A DNA stretch of 64,000 bases from Taudactylus pleione (GCA_031769625.1 JAUIMM010000694.1:4982501-5046500); one strand, 5' to 3'. Positions 1-9,567 are shown, counted from the first letter of the stretch. Notes: a model not told the origin generated them from the letters alone. A program made the numbers and translations.

Positions 1-1138
1 AGTTAACACCTCCTTGACTTGGGATCGATGACTGACAATGTTGGAGGAGAATATCAGAATATCGTCGAGGTATACTACCACAGAGATATATAGTAAGTCG
101 CGAAAGATCTCATTCACAAAGTTTTGGAACACAGCAGGAGCGTTACAGAGACCAAAAGGCATTACCAGGTATTCAAAATGCCCATCTCGAGTATTCAATG
201 CTGTTTTCCATTCGTCCCCGGCTTGTATCCTAATGAGATTGTAGGCCCCTCTTAAATCCAGCTTGGTAAAAATAGTAGCACCTTTTACTCGATTGAAAAG
301 TTCGGTAATGAGGGGTATCGGGTAGCGATTTTTGATGGTTATATCGTTTAAGCCCCTGTAATCGATGCAAGGACGCAGGCCTCCATCCTTCTTAGACACA
401 ACAAAAAAATCCTGCCCCTGCCGGTGAGGAGGATGGTCGAATGAACCCCTTTTGCAGGTTCTCCTGGATGTATGCTGACATGGCTTCAGTCTCGGGTAGG
501 GAGAGTGGGTAAGTACGACCTCGCGGAGGAGTTTTGCCAGGAATCAACTCAATAGGACAGTCCCACTCCCGATGAGGAGGCAGAATATCGGCTCCGGTCT
601 TACAGAAGACATCGGAGAAGGAGCGATACTGGTAGGGAATTGGAGTAGTGGTTGCAATGTAACTACCTTTGACGGGTTGGATTTGAGGAAGGCAGGATAC
701 TTGAAAAGTTTCACCCCAGGACAAGATCTGCATGGTGCCCCAGTCAATATTGGGGGAGTGCTTGCATAACCAGGGGTATCCAAGGATGACCTCATGGGAG
801 GCTTTGGGAATTACTAGGAATCGGATAGTTTCAGTGTGGAGAGCTCCGATACGAACTGGCACAGGAAGGGTACGTTGAGAGACGATTCCGTTGGTAATCT
901 GAGTGCCATCTACAGCAGATAGAGTGATGGTGTGGTCGAGAGAGGAGACAGGAAGCCGAAGCCTCTGGACAAGTTCAGCGGTGATAAAATTTTCAGCGGC
1001 CCCTGAATCGAGGAGAGAAAGAACAGTTTTAGAACCAGTGGAGATCTCAAAAGTAATGGAGAGGGTAGATTCATTTTTTGACGGAGACATCACTCCTAAC
1101 CTGGTGTCTCCGGCACAGATTAGGATCGGGAGTTTCCC
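1..1138 (-). pseudogene. pol: Pol: aspartic protease and reverse transcriptase, partial, one frameshift
   Basis: After the frameshift site the pol frame encodes a retropepsin with the DSG active-site triad (LLDSGAAENFI), a linker, and the start of reverse transcriptase. A run of seven A's on the plus strand (403-409) breaks the frame by one base just before the RT VSKKDGG-type motif. Beyond the break the RT frame is open to the window edge, with the catalytic LDLRGAYN segment and the YLDD box (plus positions 64-75). The lesion is homopolymeric, so a sequencing error is possible. The rest of RT lies left of the window. Confidence 0.85.
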
Positions 1139-2067
1139 GGACGACGTGGGCAGGCTGCAACCATATGACTGGTCTCCCCGCAGTACGTGCATAGATTTTC
1201 TCGTCTGCGTCTTTGCCGTTCTTCTACCGTGAGGCGGGCCCGGTTAATCTGCATGGGTTCGTCACCCGCAGGTTCAGACGGAGGGAGGGTTGGAGTAGTG
1301 GTCGGCCGGAACCTAAAGCGATCTCCCCTAGTTTTTTCACTCTGGCGTTCTCTGTACCGCAAATCCACTTTATTGCAAAGGGAGATAAGATCATTGAGGG
1401 TAGCCAGCGGATCACGAGTGGCGAGGTCATCTTTTATGCGATCTGTCAATCCATTCCAAAAGGTGGAAGTCAGGGCTTCTTCATTCCATTTTAGTTCCAA
1501 AGCCAGCGTTTGAAATTGAATGATATACTGACTGACTGGTCGGTTCCCTTGGCGAAGTCGCAGGATTTCCATCGCCGCGGAGGTTGTTCTGCCGGGCTCG
1601 TCGAAAATCCTCCGGAAGGATGTGAGGAATCCAGAGTAGTTGTCTAGTAACGGGTTGGACCTCTCCCAGAGAGGCGAAACCCAGTCCAGGGCAGAACCGG
1701 TCTGTAGAGACACTATATATGCCACTTTGGATTTTGGAGATGGAAAGTTCGCAGGCTGTAGTGTGAAGTGGACGTCACACTGGTTGAGAAACACTCGGCA
1801 CAACTTGGGGTCCCCGTCAAACTTATTGGGAGTCGGAAGGTGCAAATGAGATGGTGCAGGTGGAACAGGGACAGCTGGAGCTGCTGGCTGGTTGGTGGCG
1901 GCAGGCAAATTAACAGTAACTAGGGAAGCTTGCAGCGTATCCTGACGAAGAGACATTTCCTGCAGGAACGGAGCCATTTGGCGCTGAGACGCCTCTAGTC
2001 CCTCTAGGCGACTGGCGATACCCTGGAGCAAGTCGGCCCTCAGATCCTGTCCACTGGCCGAATCCAT
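1120..2067 (-). CDS. gag: Gag polyprotein of sushi-group Ty3 element
   Basis: A 315-codon frame encodes the structural Gag protein that assembles retrotransposon particles. The ATG at 2067 is the first after the LTR and primer site (protein starts MDSASGQDL); the frame stays open upstream into the LTR but that part is not expected in Gag. The N-terminal part is coiled-coil-like, followed by the capsid region with FLNQCDVHF and SALDWVSPLWER motifs typical of sushi/PEG10 Gag. Near the C-terminus lies one CCHC zinc knuckle (CTYCGETSHMVAAC, spacing C-x2-C-x4-H-x4-C). The last codons overlap pol, and the frameshift heptamer lies 10 bases before the TAA. The reading frame is uninterrupted. Confidence 0.9.
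   Translation of the reverse strand: MDSASGQDLRADLLQGIASRLEGLEASQRQMAPFLQEMSLRQDTLQASLVTVNLPAATNQPAAPAVPVPPAPSHLHLPTPNKFDGDPKLCRVFLNQCDVHFTLQPANFPSPKSKVAYIVSLQTGSALDWVSPLWERSNPLLDNYSGFLTSFRRIFDEPGRTTSAAMEILRLRQGNRPVSQYIIQFQTLALELKWNEEALTSTFWNGLTDRIKDDLATRDPLATLNDLISLCNKVDLRYRERQSEKTRGDRFRFRPTTTPTLPPSEPAGDEPMQINRARLTVEERQRRRRENLCTYCGETSHMVAACPRRPGNSRS
1132..1138 (-). promoter_or_regulatory. -1 ribosomal frameshift site GGGAAAC
   Basis: On the minus strand the heptamer GGGAAAC is phased G GGA AAC in the gag frame, the canonical X XXY YYZ arrangement. The pol frame is -1 relative to gag and overlaps it here, so a slip gives the Gag-Pol fusion. The same heptamer is used by sushi elements and PEG10. 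A downstream pseudoknot was not modelled. Confidence 0.88.
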
Positions 2068-2070
2068 CTG

Positions 2071-2080
2071 GCCAGTGCAA
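2071..2080 (-). other. Primer-binding site, probably self-priming type
   Basis: Two bases after the LTR end the minus strand reads TTGCACTGGC. This is the exact reverse complement of GCCAGTGCAA inside the LTR (4992-5001 in the intact plus-strand LTR), close to the predicted RNA start. No tRNA 3'-end complement starting TGG at the LTR edge is obvious. Tf1 and the Tf1/sushi group are known for priming with the 5' end of their own RNA, and this arrangement fits that mechanism. Confidence 0.6.
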
Positions 2081-2082
2081 AC

Positions 2083-2750
2083 TGTCACGGCTTGGCATGC
2101 GCTTGGACCCGGAGTGGAGTCGGATGAGGAATGAGGACTTGTTTGCTGGTACTTGAAGGCAGCCGGCCTTAGGGGAGTATGACTCATGAAGCAGTGGCAC
2201 GCGACGGGATCAGAACCAGGCTGCGAGACACTGGCGGAACTTAGAGACCCGGGGTAGGCTGGGTATAGCAGGTAGACGGGATCAGGAGACAGGTAGTAAC
2301 AGGAGCAAACTGCACCAAGGCTGAGAGGGGAGTCTGCAGAAACACACTGGTACTGACACTTTAAATGAGCAAAGGAGCACAGAGAACTAGCTCACAGCAT
2401 ACGCTGTGATAGACGTTGCACTGGCAACTAAAGAGCCTCTGGACAGCCCTTTAGTACCCTCAGGTAGTGCAGGATTGGTTGCTAGCCTCCCCAGCCCAGA
2501 CTGAACCTGATTGGCCAGAAACGACATGTGACCCAAATCCAAGATGGCCGCACCCAGTGGTCACAGCATGGAAGCTCTGCCAGTCTCAGCCCCTCTCACC
2601 TGCCTCCAGATGGAAGCCCTTGGTCTGCGGAGACTCACAGCACCCAGCGCTATTCTCCAGGAACCTGCACCTCTGCTGGAAACACCATGCCACAGCGCCA
2701 GGAGCGGTAAGCGCCGCGATCTCAGCAGCCTGTCACCCCTGGTCGTGACA
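2083..2750 (-). repeat. 5' LTR of sushi-group element
   Basis: A 668-bp LTR in minus orientation. It starts TGTCACGACC (2750 downward) and ends CCGTGACA (at 2083), giving TGTCA...TGACA ends. It is the same length as, and nearly identical by eye to, the plus-strand LTR at 4667-5334, with scattered single-base differences. Reading frames inside it are spurious. Confidence 0.92.
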
Positions 2751-2751
2751 C

Positions 2752-4664
2752 CGCCCTAACTTGCAAGGGGGCAAATCCATCCCGATGGCCTCCAGAGGCT
2801 GAAACTGCCTTTCAACTCTTAAAGCAAGCCTTCATTTCCGCCCCCGTGCTGAGACAACCCAACATTAACTACCCATTCTTTCTTGAGGTAGACGCCTCTT
2901 CTGAAGCGGTAGGGGCAGTACTATCCCAGAAACTCGAGGATAGCAAGTTTCATCCCTGTGGCTTCTTCTCAAAGAAATTTTCCCAAGCAGAAAAGAATTA
3001 TCCCATTGGAGAGCAGGAATTATTGGCTGTGAAACTAGCTTTTGAAGAGTGGCGTTATCTTCTTGAGGGCGCGATGTATCCCATCACCGTTTATACAGAT
3101 CATCGGAATCTCCTATACCTAAAAAATATTCAGTGTCTGAGTTCCCGCCTGGCTCGATGGTCAATATTCTTTTCTCGTTTCAATTTTACTTTAACTTTTC
3201 GCCCAGGCTCACTAAATCAAAAAGCAGATGCCCTCTCTCGATCACTCTCCTCCGACACATCTTCCGAAAGTCATAAGGAAACTCCAGTTCTAGACTCCAG
3301 AGTATTCGCTACCACTTGCATTCAACCTCCTCCCGGGAAGACATTTGTGGCCACAGATATGCGCAAGCAGCTTTTGAAGTGGGCTCATACCTCTCGTTTT
3401 GCCGGACACCCGGGCATACGCAAGACCTTGGAATTCCTGCAACGATCATACTGGTGGCCAGCTATGAAGTCGGAAATTGAAGCTTTTATCGCCTCCTGTC
3501 CACAGTGTGCTCAACATAAAACATCCAGACAGGTTCCTGCCGGCACACTCCTACCTCTGTCAGTACCAACCCATCCTTGGACACACCTTTCCATGGACTT
3601 TGTAACGGATCTACCTGTTTCTAATGGGTTTACCACCATCTGGGTAGTAGTGGATCGTTTCTCCAAAATGGTTCATTTCGTTCCCTTCAAGAAGTTGCCG
3701 TCTGCTCCAGAGTTGGCTCAGTTATTCGTCGACAACATCTTCCGTCTCCATGGACTTCCAACTGAGATTGTTTCTGATAGAGGGGTACAGTTCATAGCCA
3801 GATTTTGGAGAGCTATATGTTCTATCTTTCAAATCAAACTGAATTTTTCAACAGCTTACCATCCTCAGTCTAACGGGTCTACAGAGAGGGTCAATCAAGA
3901 CCTTGAGACTTTCTTAAGAATTCACGTCTTCATCACAAGACAACTGGGCGGACACCTTACCCTGGGCCGAATTTGCCCATAACAGCTCCTATCATTCATC
4001 TACGGGGCAAACCCCATTCTTTGTAGTTTTTGGACTGTATCCCAGAGTACCAGAGTTTCAAGAACTGCCAGTCTTCGATGTACCAGCAGTGACCTCCACC
4101 CTACAGAAATTGTCTCAGATTTGGACTCAGGTCCATTCCTCCTTACAAAAAGCCTCTCTTCGATATAAATTAACAGCGGACAAAAAAAGGAGAGCGGTGC
4201 CCAACCTAAAAACAGGTGACTTAGTATGGCTATCCACTCGTAATCTTCGCCTTAAAGTGCCGTCTATGAAATTTGCTCCTCGTTTCATCGGTCCTTTTCC
4301 CATCGTTCAAGTGATCAATCCAGTAGCCTATAAATTAAAACTTCCGTCCTACCTCAAAATACCAAATTCCTTTCATATTTCCCTGCTGAAACCTCTCATC
4401 CTGAATCGCTTTCGCAAGACTCTGCCACGCTCCCCCAAAGTCTTGACTGTGGGGGGTGTAGAGTTCGAGATCAAATAGGTCCTGGACTCTCGTTTTCGTT
4501 ATGGGCAACTCCAATATCTACTGGATTGGAAAGGTTACGGTCCCGAAGAACGTTGCTGGGTGAAAGCTGAGGATGTCTACGCTCCTCGCCTAGTGCTTAA
4601 GTTTCACTCTGAGAATCCTGGTAAACCCAAGAAGTGTCCAGAGGCCACTCCTAAAGGAGGGGGT
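2752..4664 (+). pseudogene. pol: Pol: RNase H, integrase and chromodomain, with frameshift and nonsense lesions
   Basis: RNase H begins around 2846 (FFLEVDASSEAVGAVL) with its acidic residues in VDASS, EQELLA and YTDHRNL. Integrase follows: an HHCC zinc-binding segment (WAHTSRFAGHPG ... CPQCAQHK, ~3390-3520) and a DDE core (MDFVTDLP, IVSDRGVQF, NGSTERVNQ). A one-frame shift between about 3915 and 3940 moves the frame; it continues as NWADTLPWAEFAHNS and the integrase C-terminal domain. A TAG at 4476-4478 interrupts the entry to a chromodomain ([15 protein letters not shown], ~4520-4565), the mark of chromoviruses. These lesions make this copy unlikely to yield active Pol. The frame reads on into the LTR. 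Confidence 0.88.
4653..4663 (+). other. Polypurine tract
   Basis: AAAGGAGGGGG lies three bases before the 3' LTR start, where plus-strand DNA synthesis is primed in LTR retroelements. Confidence 0.75.
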
Positions 4665-4666
4665 AC

Positions 4667-5334
4667 TGTCACGACCAGGGGTGACAGGCTGCTGAGATCG
4701 CGGCGCTTACCGCTCCTGGCGCTGGTGCATGGTGTTTCCAGCAGAGGTGCAGGTTCCTGGAGAATAGCGCTGGGTGCTGTGAGTCTCCGCAGACCAAGGG
4801 CTTCCATATGGAGGCAGGTGAGAGGGGCTGAGACTGGCAGAGCTTCCATGCTGTGACCACTGGGTGCGGCCATCTTTGATTTGGGTCACATGTCTTTTCT
4901 GGCCAATCAGGTTCAGTCTGGGCTGGGGAGGCTAGCAACCAATCCTGCACTACCTGAGGGTACTAAAGGGCTGTCCAGAGGCTCTTTAGTTGCCAGTGCA
5001 ACGTCTATCACAGCGTATGCTGTGAGCTAGTTCTCTGTGCTCCTTTGCTGATTTAAAGTGTCAGTACCAGTGTGTTTCTGCAGACTCCCCTCTCAGCCTT
5101 GGTGCAGTTTGCTCCTGTTACTACCTGTCTCCTGATCCCGTCTACTTGCTATACCCAGCCTACCCCGGGTTTCTAAGTTCCGCCAGTGTCTCGCAGCCTG
5201 GTTCTGATCCCGTCGCGTGCCACTGCTTCATGAGTCATACTCCCCTAAGGCCGGCTGCCTTCAAGTACCAGCAAACAAGTCCTCATTCCTCATCCGACTC
5301 CACTCCGGGTCCAAGCGCACGCCAAGCCGTGACA
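4667..5334 (+). repeat. 3' LTR of sushi-group element
   Basis: A 668-bp LTR from TGTCACGACC to GCCGTGACA, matching the inverted copy at 2083-2750. Both ends carry the TGTCA/TGACA inverted terminal bases. It ends inside a minisatellite unit. Confidence 0.92.
4961..5001 (+). promoter_or_regulatory. Predicted LTR promoter and RNA start
   Basis: A TATA-like TACTAAAGG (4961-4969) lies about 28 bases before TTGCCAGTGCAAC (4990-5002). The latter contains the 10-nt sequence complementary to the primer-binding site, which places a plausible RNA 5' end there. No transcript data are available. Confidence 0.4.
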
Positions 5335-5670
5335 CCCAGGAGCTGAGCATTGTGTACTAGCTGGAAGGGGTCATGTTGGAGGGTGTATAAGTGGGAAGCC
5401 CAGGAGCAGAGCATTGTGTACCTGCTGGAAAGGGTCATATTGCAGGTGTGTAAGTGAGAGGTCCAGGAGCAGAGCATTGTGTACCTGGTGGAAGGGGACG
5501 TTTTGCAGGTGTGTAAGTGGGAAGTCCAGGAGCAGAGCAGTGTGTACTAGCTGGAAGGGATCATGTTGGAGGGTGTGTAAGTGGGAAGCCCAGAAGCAGA
5601 GCACTTGTACCTGCTGGAAGGGGTCATGGTGGAAGGTGTGTAAATGGGAAGCCCAGGAGCAGAGCACTGT
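5335..5670. repeat. ~63-bp minisatellite, left block
   Basis: Tandem units contain GTACCTGGTGGAAGGGG and GTAAGTGGGAAGCCCAGG. Long frames on both strands (for example about 5414-6046) arise from the periodicity and are not genes. The block is cut by the foldback element at 5671. Confidence 0.9.
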
Positions 5671-6222
5671 GGAGCTTATTCAGAGGCGGCCGTACGGTCT
5701 ACGACCGCACGGCCGCCTCAATGTTTTGCCAGTGCGCATGCGCACGAGGGAGCCGGCTCCCTCGTGCGCATGCGTGAGACCCGCTACGACCGACAGCGCT
5801 GGTCATAGCGGGTCTCTTTCCAAAGGGAGCGAGCTGTCGATGTTGATTGACAGCTCGCCCCCTTTGGAAGGCAGGCCGGGGGGGGTGGCAGCCCAAACGG
5901 AGGCGTTCCTATGGGAACGCCTGCCATTTGGGGGATTCCCCACTGACATCACTAGTGATGTCAGTGGAGAGCTTCCGGCTCAGACAGAGCCAGAAGCGCT
6001 CTGGGGCTTACGACAAGTGAGACCCTTCCCTAGGGTCTCGTCGTAAGCCCCGATGGTCGCGATGGTCTCTGACCATCGCGACCATCACCCGAGCGGTCGC
6101 TAGAGCTGTGGGTGTTAACCCACAGCCTAACGACTGCAACAGAGGCGGGCGGTCAGGATGTAAGTGGCCGCCCGGTTTCTGAGCGACTGCTTGCATCCTC
6201 CGAACGCCTCTGAATGAGGCAC
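5671..6222 (+). mobile_element. Serial-hairpin foldback element, copy A
   Basis: A 552-bp insertion in the minisatellite with ends GGAGCTTATTC and GAATGAGGCAC and a 3-bp duplication TGT (5668-5670, 6223-6225). The body is a chain of about eleven short palindromes with almost no spacer. They include a perfect 40-bp palindrome at 5735-5774, one around GGCGTTCCTATGGGAACGCC, a perfect 26-bp one at 5941-5966, and arms of CTTACGAC/GTCGTAAG and GATGGTCGCG/CGCGACCATC. No coding potential is seen. Copy A defines the orientation used for the others. Confidence 0.85.
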
Positions 6223-6672
6223 TGTGTACCTGATGGAAGGGGAAATGTTGGAGGGTGTGTAAGTGGGAAGCCCAGAAGCAGAGCACTGTGTACCTGGTGG
6301 AAAGGGTCATGTTGGAGGGTAAGTGGGAAAGGCCAGGAGCAGAGCACTGTGTACCTGGTGGAAGGGGACATGTAGGAAGGTGTGTAAGTGGGAAGCCCAG
6401 GAACAGAGCACTGTGTACCTGGTGGAAGGGGACATGTTGGAGGGTGTGTAAGTGGGAAGCCCAGAAGCAGAGCACTGTGTACCTGGTGGAGGGGGACATG
6501 TAGGAAGGTGTGTAAGTGGGAAGCCCAGAAGCAGAGCACTGTGTACCTGGTGGAAGGGGACATGTAGGAGGGTGTGTAAGTGGGAAGCCCAGGAGCAGAG
6601 CACTGTGTACATAGTGGAAGGGGACATATTGAAGGTATGTAAGTAGGAAGCCCAGGAGCGGAGCATTGTGCA
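6223..6672. repeat. ~63-bp minisatellite, right block
   Basis: The same units resume immediately after the foldback element, about seven copies, showing that the element inserted into a pre-existing array. The long minus-strand frames here (6008-6673, 6153-6683) are shadows of the repeat. Confidence 0.9.
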
Positions 6673-6680
6673 TTGTAAGT

Positions 6681-7050
6681 CATACCTGCCTACCCTCCCA
6701 AAATTGTCGGGAGCCTCCCGAAAAATCGGGTGTCGCTCCCGACCCCCCAGAAGAGAGGGCAAGTCTCATGGCCGGCGCACCCCCCGCTTGCATCCGCTCC
6801 CCCCTGCCGGCGTCACCACTTACCTGGTCAAAGAGGCTGGGTCGGCTGAATCGCGTCATCGTGGCCCCGCCCCCGGCTACACAACGCCGATAATATATGT
6901 GTTGTGAAGCGGGGCCGCGATGACACGAAGTTGCGGCCGCGCCCCCCCCTGTTCCGCCCCCCAAAACGTATCATGCCCCCTTCCCCCCCACTGCAGTGCC
7001 GAGCTGGCTGCCTCCTCCCGGAAGAGGCAGCCAATTTGTCGGCAAGTATG
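6681..7050. mobile_element. hAT-type MITE (CATACTTGCC family), copy 1
   Basis: A 370-bp element with ends CATACCTGCC and GGCAAGTATG, flanked by 8-bp duplications TTGTAAGT and TTGTAAAT (one mismatch). The GC-rich interior has the paired CGTGGCCCCGCCCCC / GCGGGGCCGCGATGACAC arms seen in the other copies. Non-coding. Confidence 0.82.
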
Positions 7051-7320
7051 TTGTAAATATAGCTACTTCCACATATTTCTCAATTACTGTAATTCTCTAA
7101 CGCGAGCCTGAAGACACAGTAACAGTCCAGGGCCTGTGTGTGTGCTTTGAGGAACGAGTGAGCAGCACGGCCGCATTGCATTAGGGCACGACCAGACCAA
7201 CACTTAATTTTCTCTTTGTATAAAAACATTTGAAGCATTTCCCTCTCTTCACGCTGCATCCAGGAGCCTGGAATAGTCTGCGAGGTCTCCCTGCTCCACA
7301 CCTGCTCCTGGCATGTAGGA

Positions 7321-7535
7321 GAGAAGGTGCTGCAGGCGTTTCTGAATTCCATGCAAGTGACGGCAGGAGGTTCTCAGAGTCAGTCTCAACCATCAAAGCG
7401 TTTTAAACACGGCGCAGAAAACAAAACAATTTACCCTCAGTCCAAGAGGACTAAAGAAACTGACATTGAAAATACACTTTTAGCGTCTGGTCATCTGTCC
7501 AGCCCAGGTGTACACTGGAGGGTCAGAGCCGTGGT
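7321..7535 (+). other. Candidate internal coding exon of unknown gene
   Basis: An uninterrupted frame (about 71 codons) follows a plausible acceptor (CTGCTCCTGGCATGTAG, 7304-7320) and ends at a consensus donor GTAAGT (7536-7541); CAG/GTGTAC at 7506/7507 is an alternative donor. The peptide is polar and basic (LQAFLNSMQV near the start, then SKRFKHG and PQSKRTKETDIENTLL). I do not recognise the family. It lies outside all repeats I can identify, unlike nearly every other frame here. The call rests only on frame plus splice signals and could be chance. Confidence 0.3.
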
Positions 7536-7541
7536 GTAAGT

Positions 7542-7835
7542 CTGCACACATACAGTACTTCCTGCTTTATATGCTGTAATTAATACATGTATATCTAAAC
7601 ATGTAATGGCACACGTATCCCAGATTAATGGCAGTATATATCTTTAGATTTATGTTTATAGCATACGACACATAAACATAAAAGAGATGCGTATTTTAGC
7701 CTCCCTGAATGGCACAGACGATGCTCTTGTAAAATTGTACAGTGAGATAATTATCTGTGAGGACAGAACACAGTGGGAATGAAACACCCCCCGCCCATCC
7801 CCCCAGTACACTGTGTCACCCTCCACATCTATACA
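7542..7835. other. Unannotated AT-rich stretch
   Basis: No gene, repeat or regulatory structure recognised. 7051-7320, left of the candidate exon, is likewise featureless apart from the acceptor-like pyrimidine tract. Confidence 0.5.
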
Positions 7836-8347
7836 CTCTGAGTCACTACCAATCGCAACTGCAAATGCATCAGTGATTACACACGCAGTCCAAGTGTGAT
7901 AGTATGTTAATCGATAGCGATCGCTATGCCATCGCAGCGCAACACAAGGACACCCACGTTACCTTACACACATCCGTAATGTTTAGCAAGACTGCAAAAC
8001 CATCGGTACAATCGAGCACCATCGCAGCCTCACACACACTTGCACAAGCCCTGGCCTTACTCAGAACTTGCTAACATCCACGTACGCTATGAGTCCTCAA
8101 GCTGCGTAAGGCATCGTAGTGGATGATTTATGCACGTCCCTGCAATGGCGTTCAAACGCACTGGCACGCCTACATTTCGACGACCACCCCCCCCGTCACC
8201 TCCCACAAACGGTATTTCCTGTCAATCACTCTGCGATGGGTCTGCATAGTCACTGCGATCGCACTGCAATGCATACGTATGAGCAGTAGGCAACAATTAA
8301 CCAATTGCGTGCATATTGGCAATTGCGATCCACGCTGAATCAGGCCC
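7836..8347. mobile_element. Degenerate MITE with GAATCAGGCCC end
   Basis: The right end reads CGCTGAATCAGGCCC, the terminal motif of the foldback and 599-bp MITE families. The left end near 7836 (CTGAGTCACTACCAATCGCA) is a diverged inverted match to it. The interior has internal palindromes such as ATAGCGATCGCTAT. No clear target duplication is left, so boundaries are approximate. Confidence 0.5.
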
Positions 8348-8379
8348 TCTGACAGCAACAAACAAGAGACTGAGATATT

Positions 8380-8978
8380 GGCCCTCATTCAGAGCCGCTC
8401 GCTATTTGCGGTCGTTCGTTCTAAAACAAGGGCTGGCTATTCAAATGAACCGTTCGCTGTTTGCGGTCTGTTCACGCCTCTAGGTCTTAACGAGCGAACA
8501 AAACTTGCATTCGTTTTTTGGAAAAATACGCCCCCTGGCCGCTCGCATCCTACGTCATGTCCGCTATTTATTAGATTAATCGAGTACATCGACCAGGGTA
8601 TGAGCTGCTCGCTATTCTTGTGGTTGGTTTTTGCTACCACAATCTTGCGAGCAGTTCTGGCTATGAAATAACCCAGTGACGTGGTCAATGACGCTGCTGT
8701 TTTAATTATGCACACCCATAAAACGCCCGTTTTGACCTTTAAGCACGCCTGCGATCGGATCTCCACTCCCCGTTTTCAAGCACCTTCCCCTGTTACCACC
8801 CACATACGCCTCATCCTGTCACTCAAAATAGCAGGCATTCACTATAGAGCGAACAAACGATTTTCGGCCGCACTGAGTGGTTCGCGCATGCGTATTTCGA
8901 TCCGTACGCATGCGCAGTTGGGCAAACATCGCTCGGAGCGAACGAGCAGCCACTTGCGTCCGGCTCTGAATCAGGGCC
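8380..8978 (-). mobile_element. 599-bp MITE with foldback-family termini, copy M1
   Basis: Ends GGCCCTCATTC and GAATCAGGGCC are shared with the serial-hairpin elements, but the body is different and nearly the same as 50908-51506 and 62924-63508, which lie in the opposite orientation. Flanks ATT/ATA are a 2-of-3 target duplication. A 109-codon frame (8437-8766, minus) is open in all three copies, but its composition does not look coding. Confidence 0.78.
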
Positions 8979-9059
8979 ATAATACAGTGGGATATCTAGC
9001 CCGATTTCTAAGAGAAGAAAATTAAATATTGCTGGAAAATCAGTTTTCATGGAGACAAG

Positions 9060-9567
9060 GGACCTTATTCAGAGTCGGTCGCGAGCGCTGAGCGCTCGCA
9101 ACCAACTCGATGTTGGTCCACAGGGCATGCGCACGACGGAGACGGCTCCATCGTGCGCATGCACGAGCCCCCGCTAACGACGGATCACCCGTCGTTAGCG
9201 GGCTCGAAGCAGATGTCAATGTTGATTGATAGCTCGCTCCGTTTGCTGGGCGGGCAGGGGGCGTGCCCGGCCAAATGGAGGCGTTCCTTTCGGAATGCTT
9301 GCCGTTTTGTGGGCGTCCCCACTGACATCATCAGTGATGTCAGTGGGGAGCTTCCTGCTCAAACAGAGCAGGAAGCTCCCTGGGGCTTAAGGTTGACGAG
9401 ACCCTACCCTAGGGTCTCGTCGTAAGCCCCCATCGCGACCATCTCCTTTAGCGGTCGTTAGAGCTGTCAGTCTAACGACCGACATGGAGGCGGCTGTTCA
9501 GGATGCAAGCGGCCGCCCTGTTTCTGAGCGACCGCTTGCATCCTACGACCACCTCTGAATGAGGCCC
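9060..9567 (+). mobile_element. Serial-hairpin foldback element, copy B
   Basis: A 508-bp copy in the same orientation and hairpin order as copy A. Flanks are AAG and AAA. The central palindrome is CTGACATCATCAGTGATGTC with outer GGGG/CCCC arms. One hairpin (the GATGGTCGCGATGG pair) is reduced to a single arm. Confidence 0.82.

Larger units (their letters stand above)
1..2750 (-). mobile_element. Sushi-group Ty3 retrotransposon, 5' half (LTR-gag-PR-RT), truncated by window start
   Basis: Read on the minus strand this is 5' LTR (2750-2083), primer-binding site, gag (2067-1120) and pol from protease into reverse transcriptase, leaving the window at base 1 just past the RT YLDD box. The gag matrix-capsid region (around FLNQCDVHF) resembles the Tf1/sushi chromoviruses from which PEG10/RTL genes were domesticated. 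Gag and pol are joined by a -1 frameshift heptamer, also a sushi/PEG10 trait. The LTR end sits directly against internal pol sequence of an oppositely oriented relative at 2750/2751. The 3' part is outside the window. Confidence 0.9.
2751..5334 (+). mobile_element. Sushi-group Ty3 retrotransposon, 3' half (RNase H-IN-chromodomain-LTR)
   Basis: A plus-strand 3' half of the same family begins in frame inside the RT/RNase H junction and runs through integrase, chromodomain, polypurine tract and 3' LTR. It abuts the 5' LTR end of the minus-strand half with no spacer. The piece is best read as an older element into which a sister copy inserted in reverse orientation; its own 5' part would then lie left of the window. 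Its 3' LTR ends inside the minisatellite that follows. Confidence 0.88.

Noticed and set aside
2467..2759. Frames inside the sushi LTR (also 4604-4950)
   Set aside because: Present in both LTR copies only because the LTR is repeated, and antisense to LTR transcription.
5414..6683. Frames of 176-221 codons on both strands
   Set aside because: Shadows of the 63-bp minisatellite and the foldback element inserted in it.
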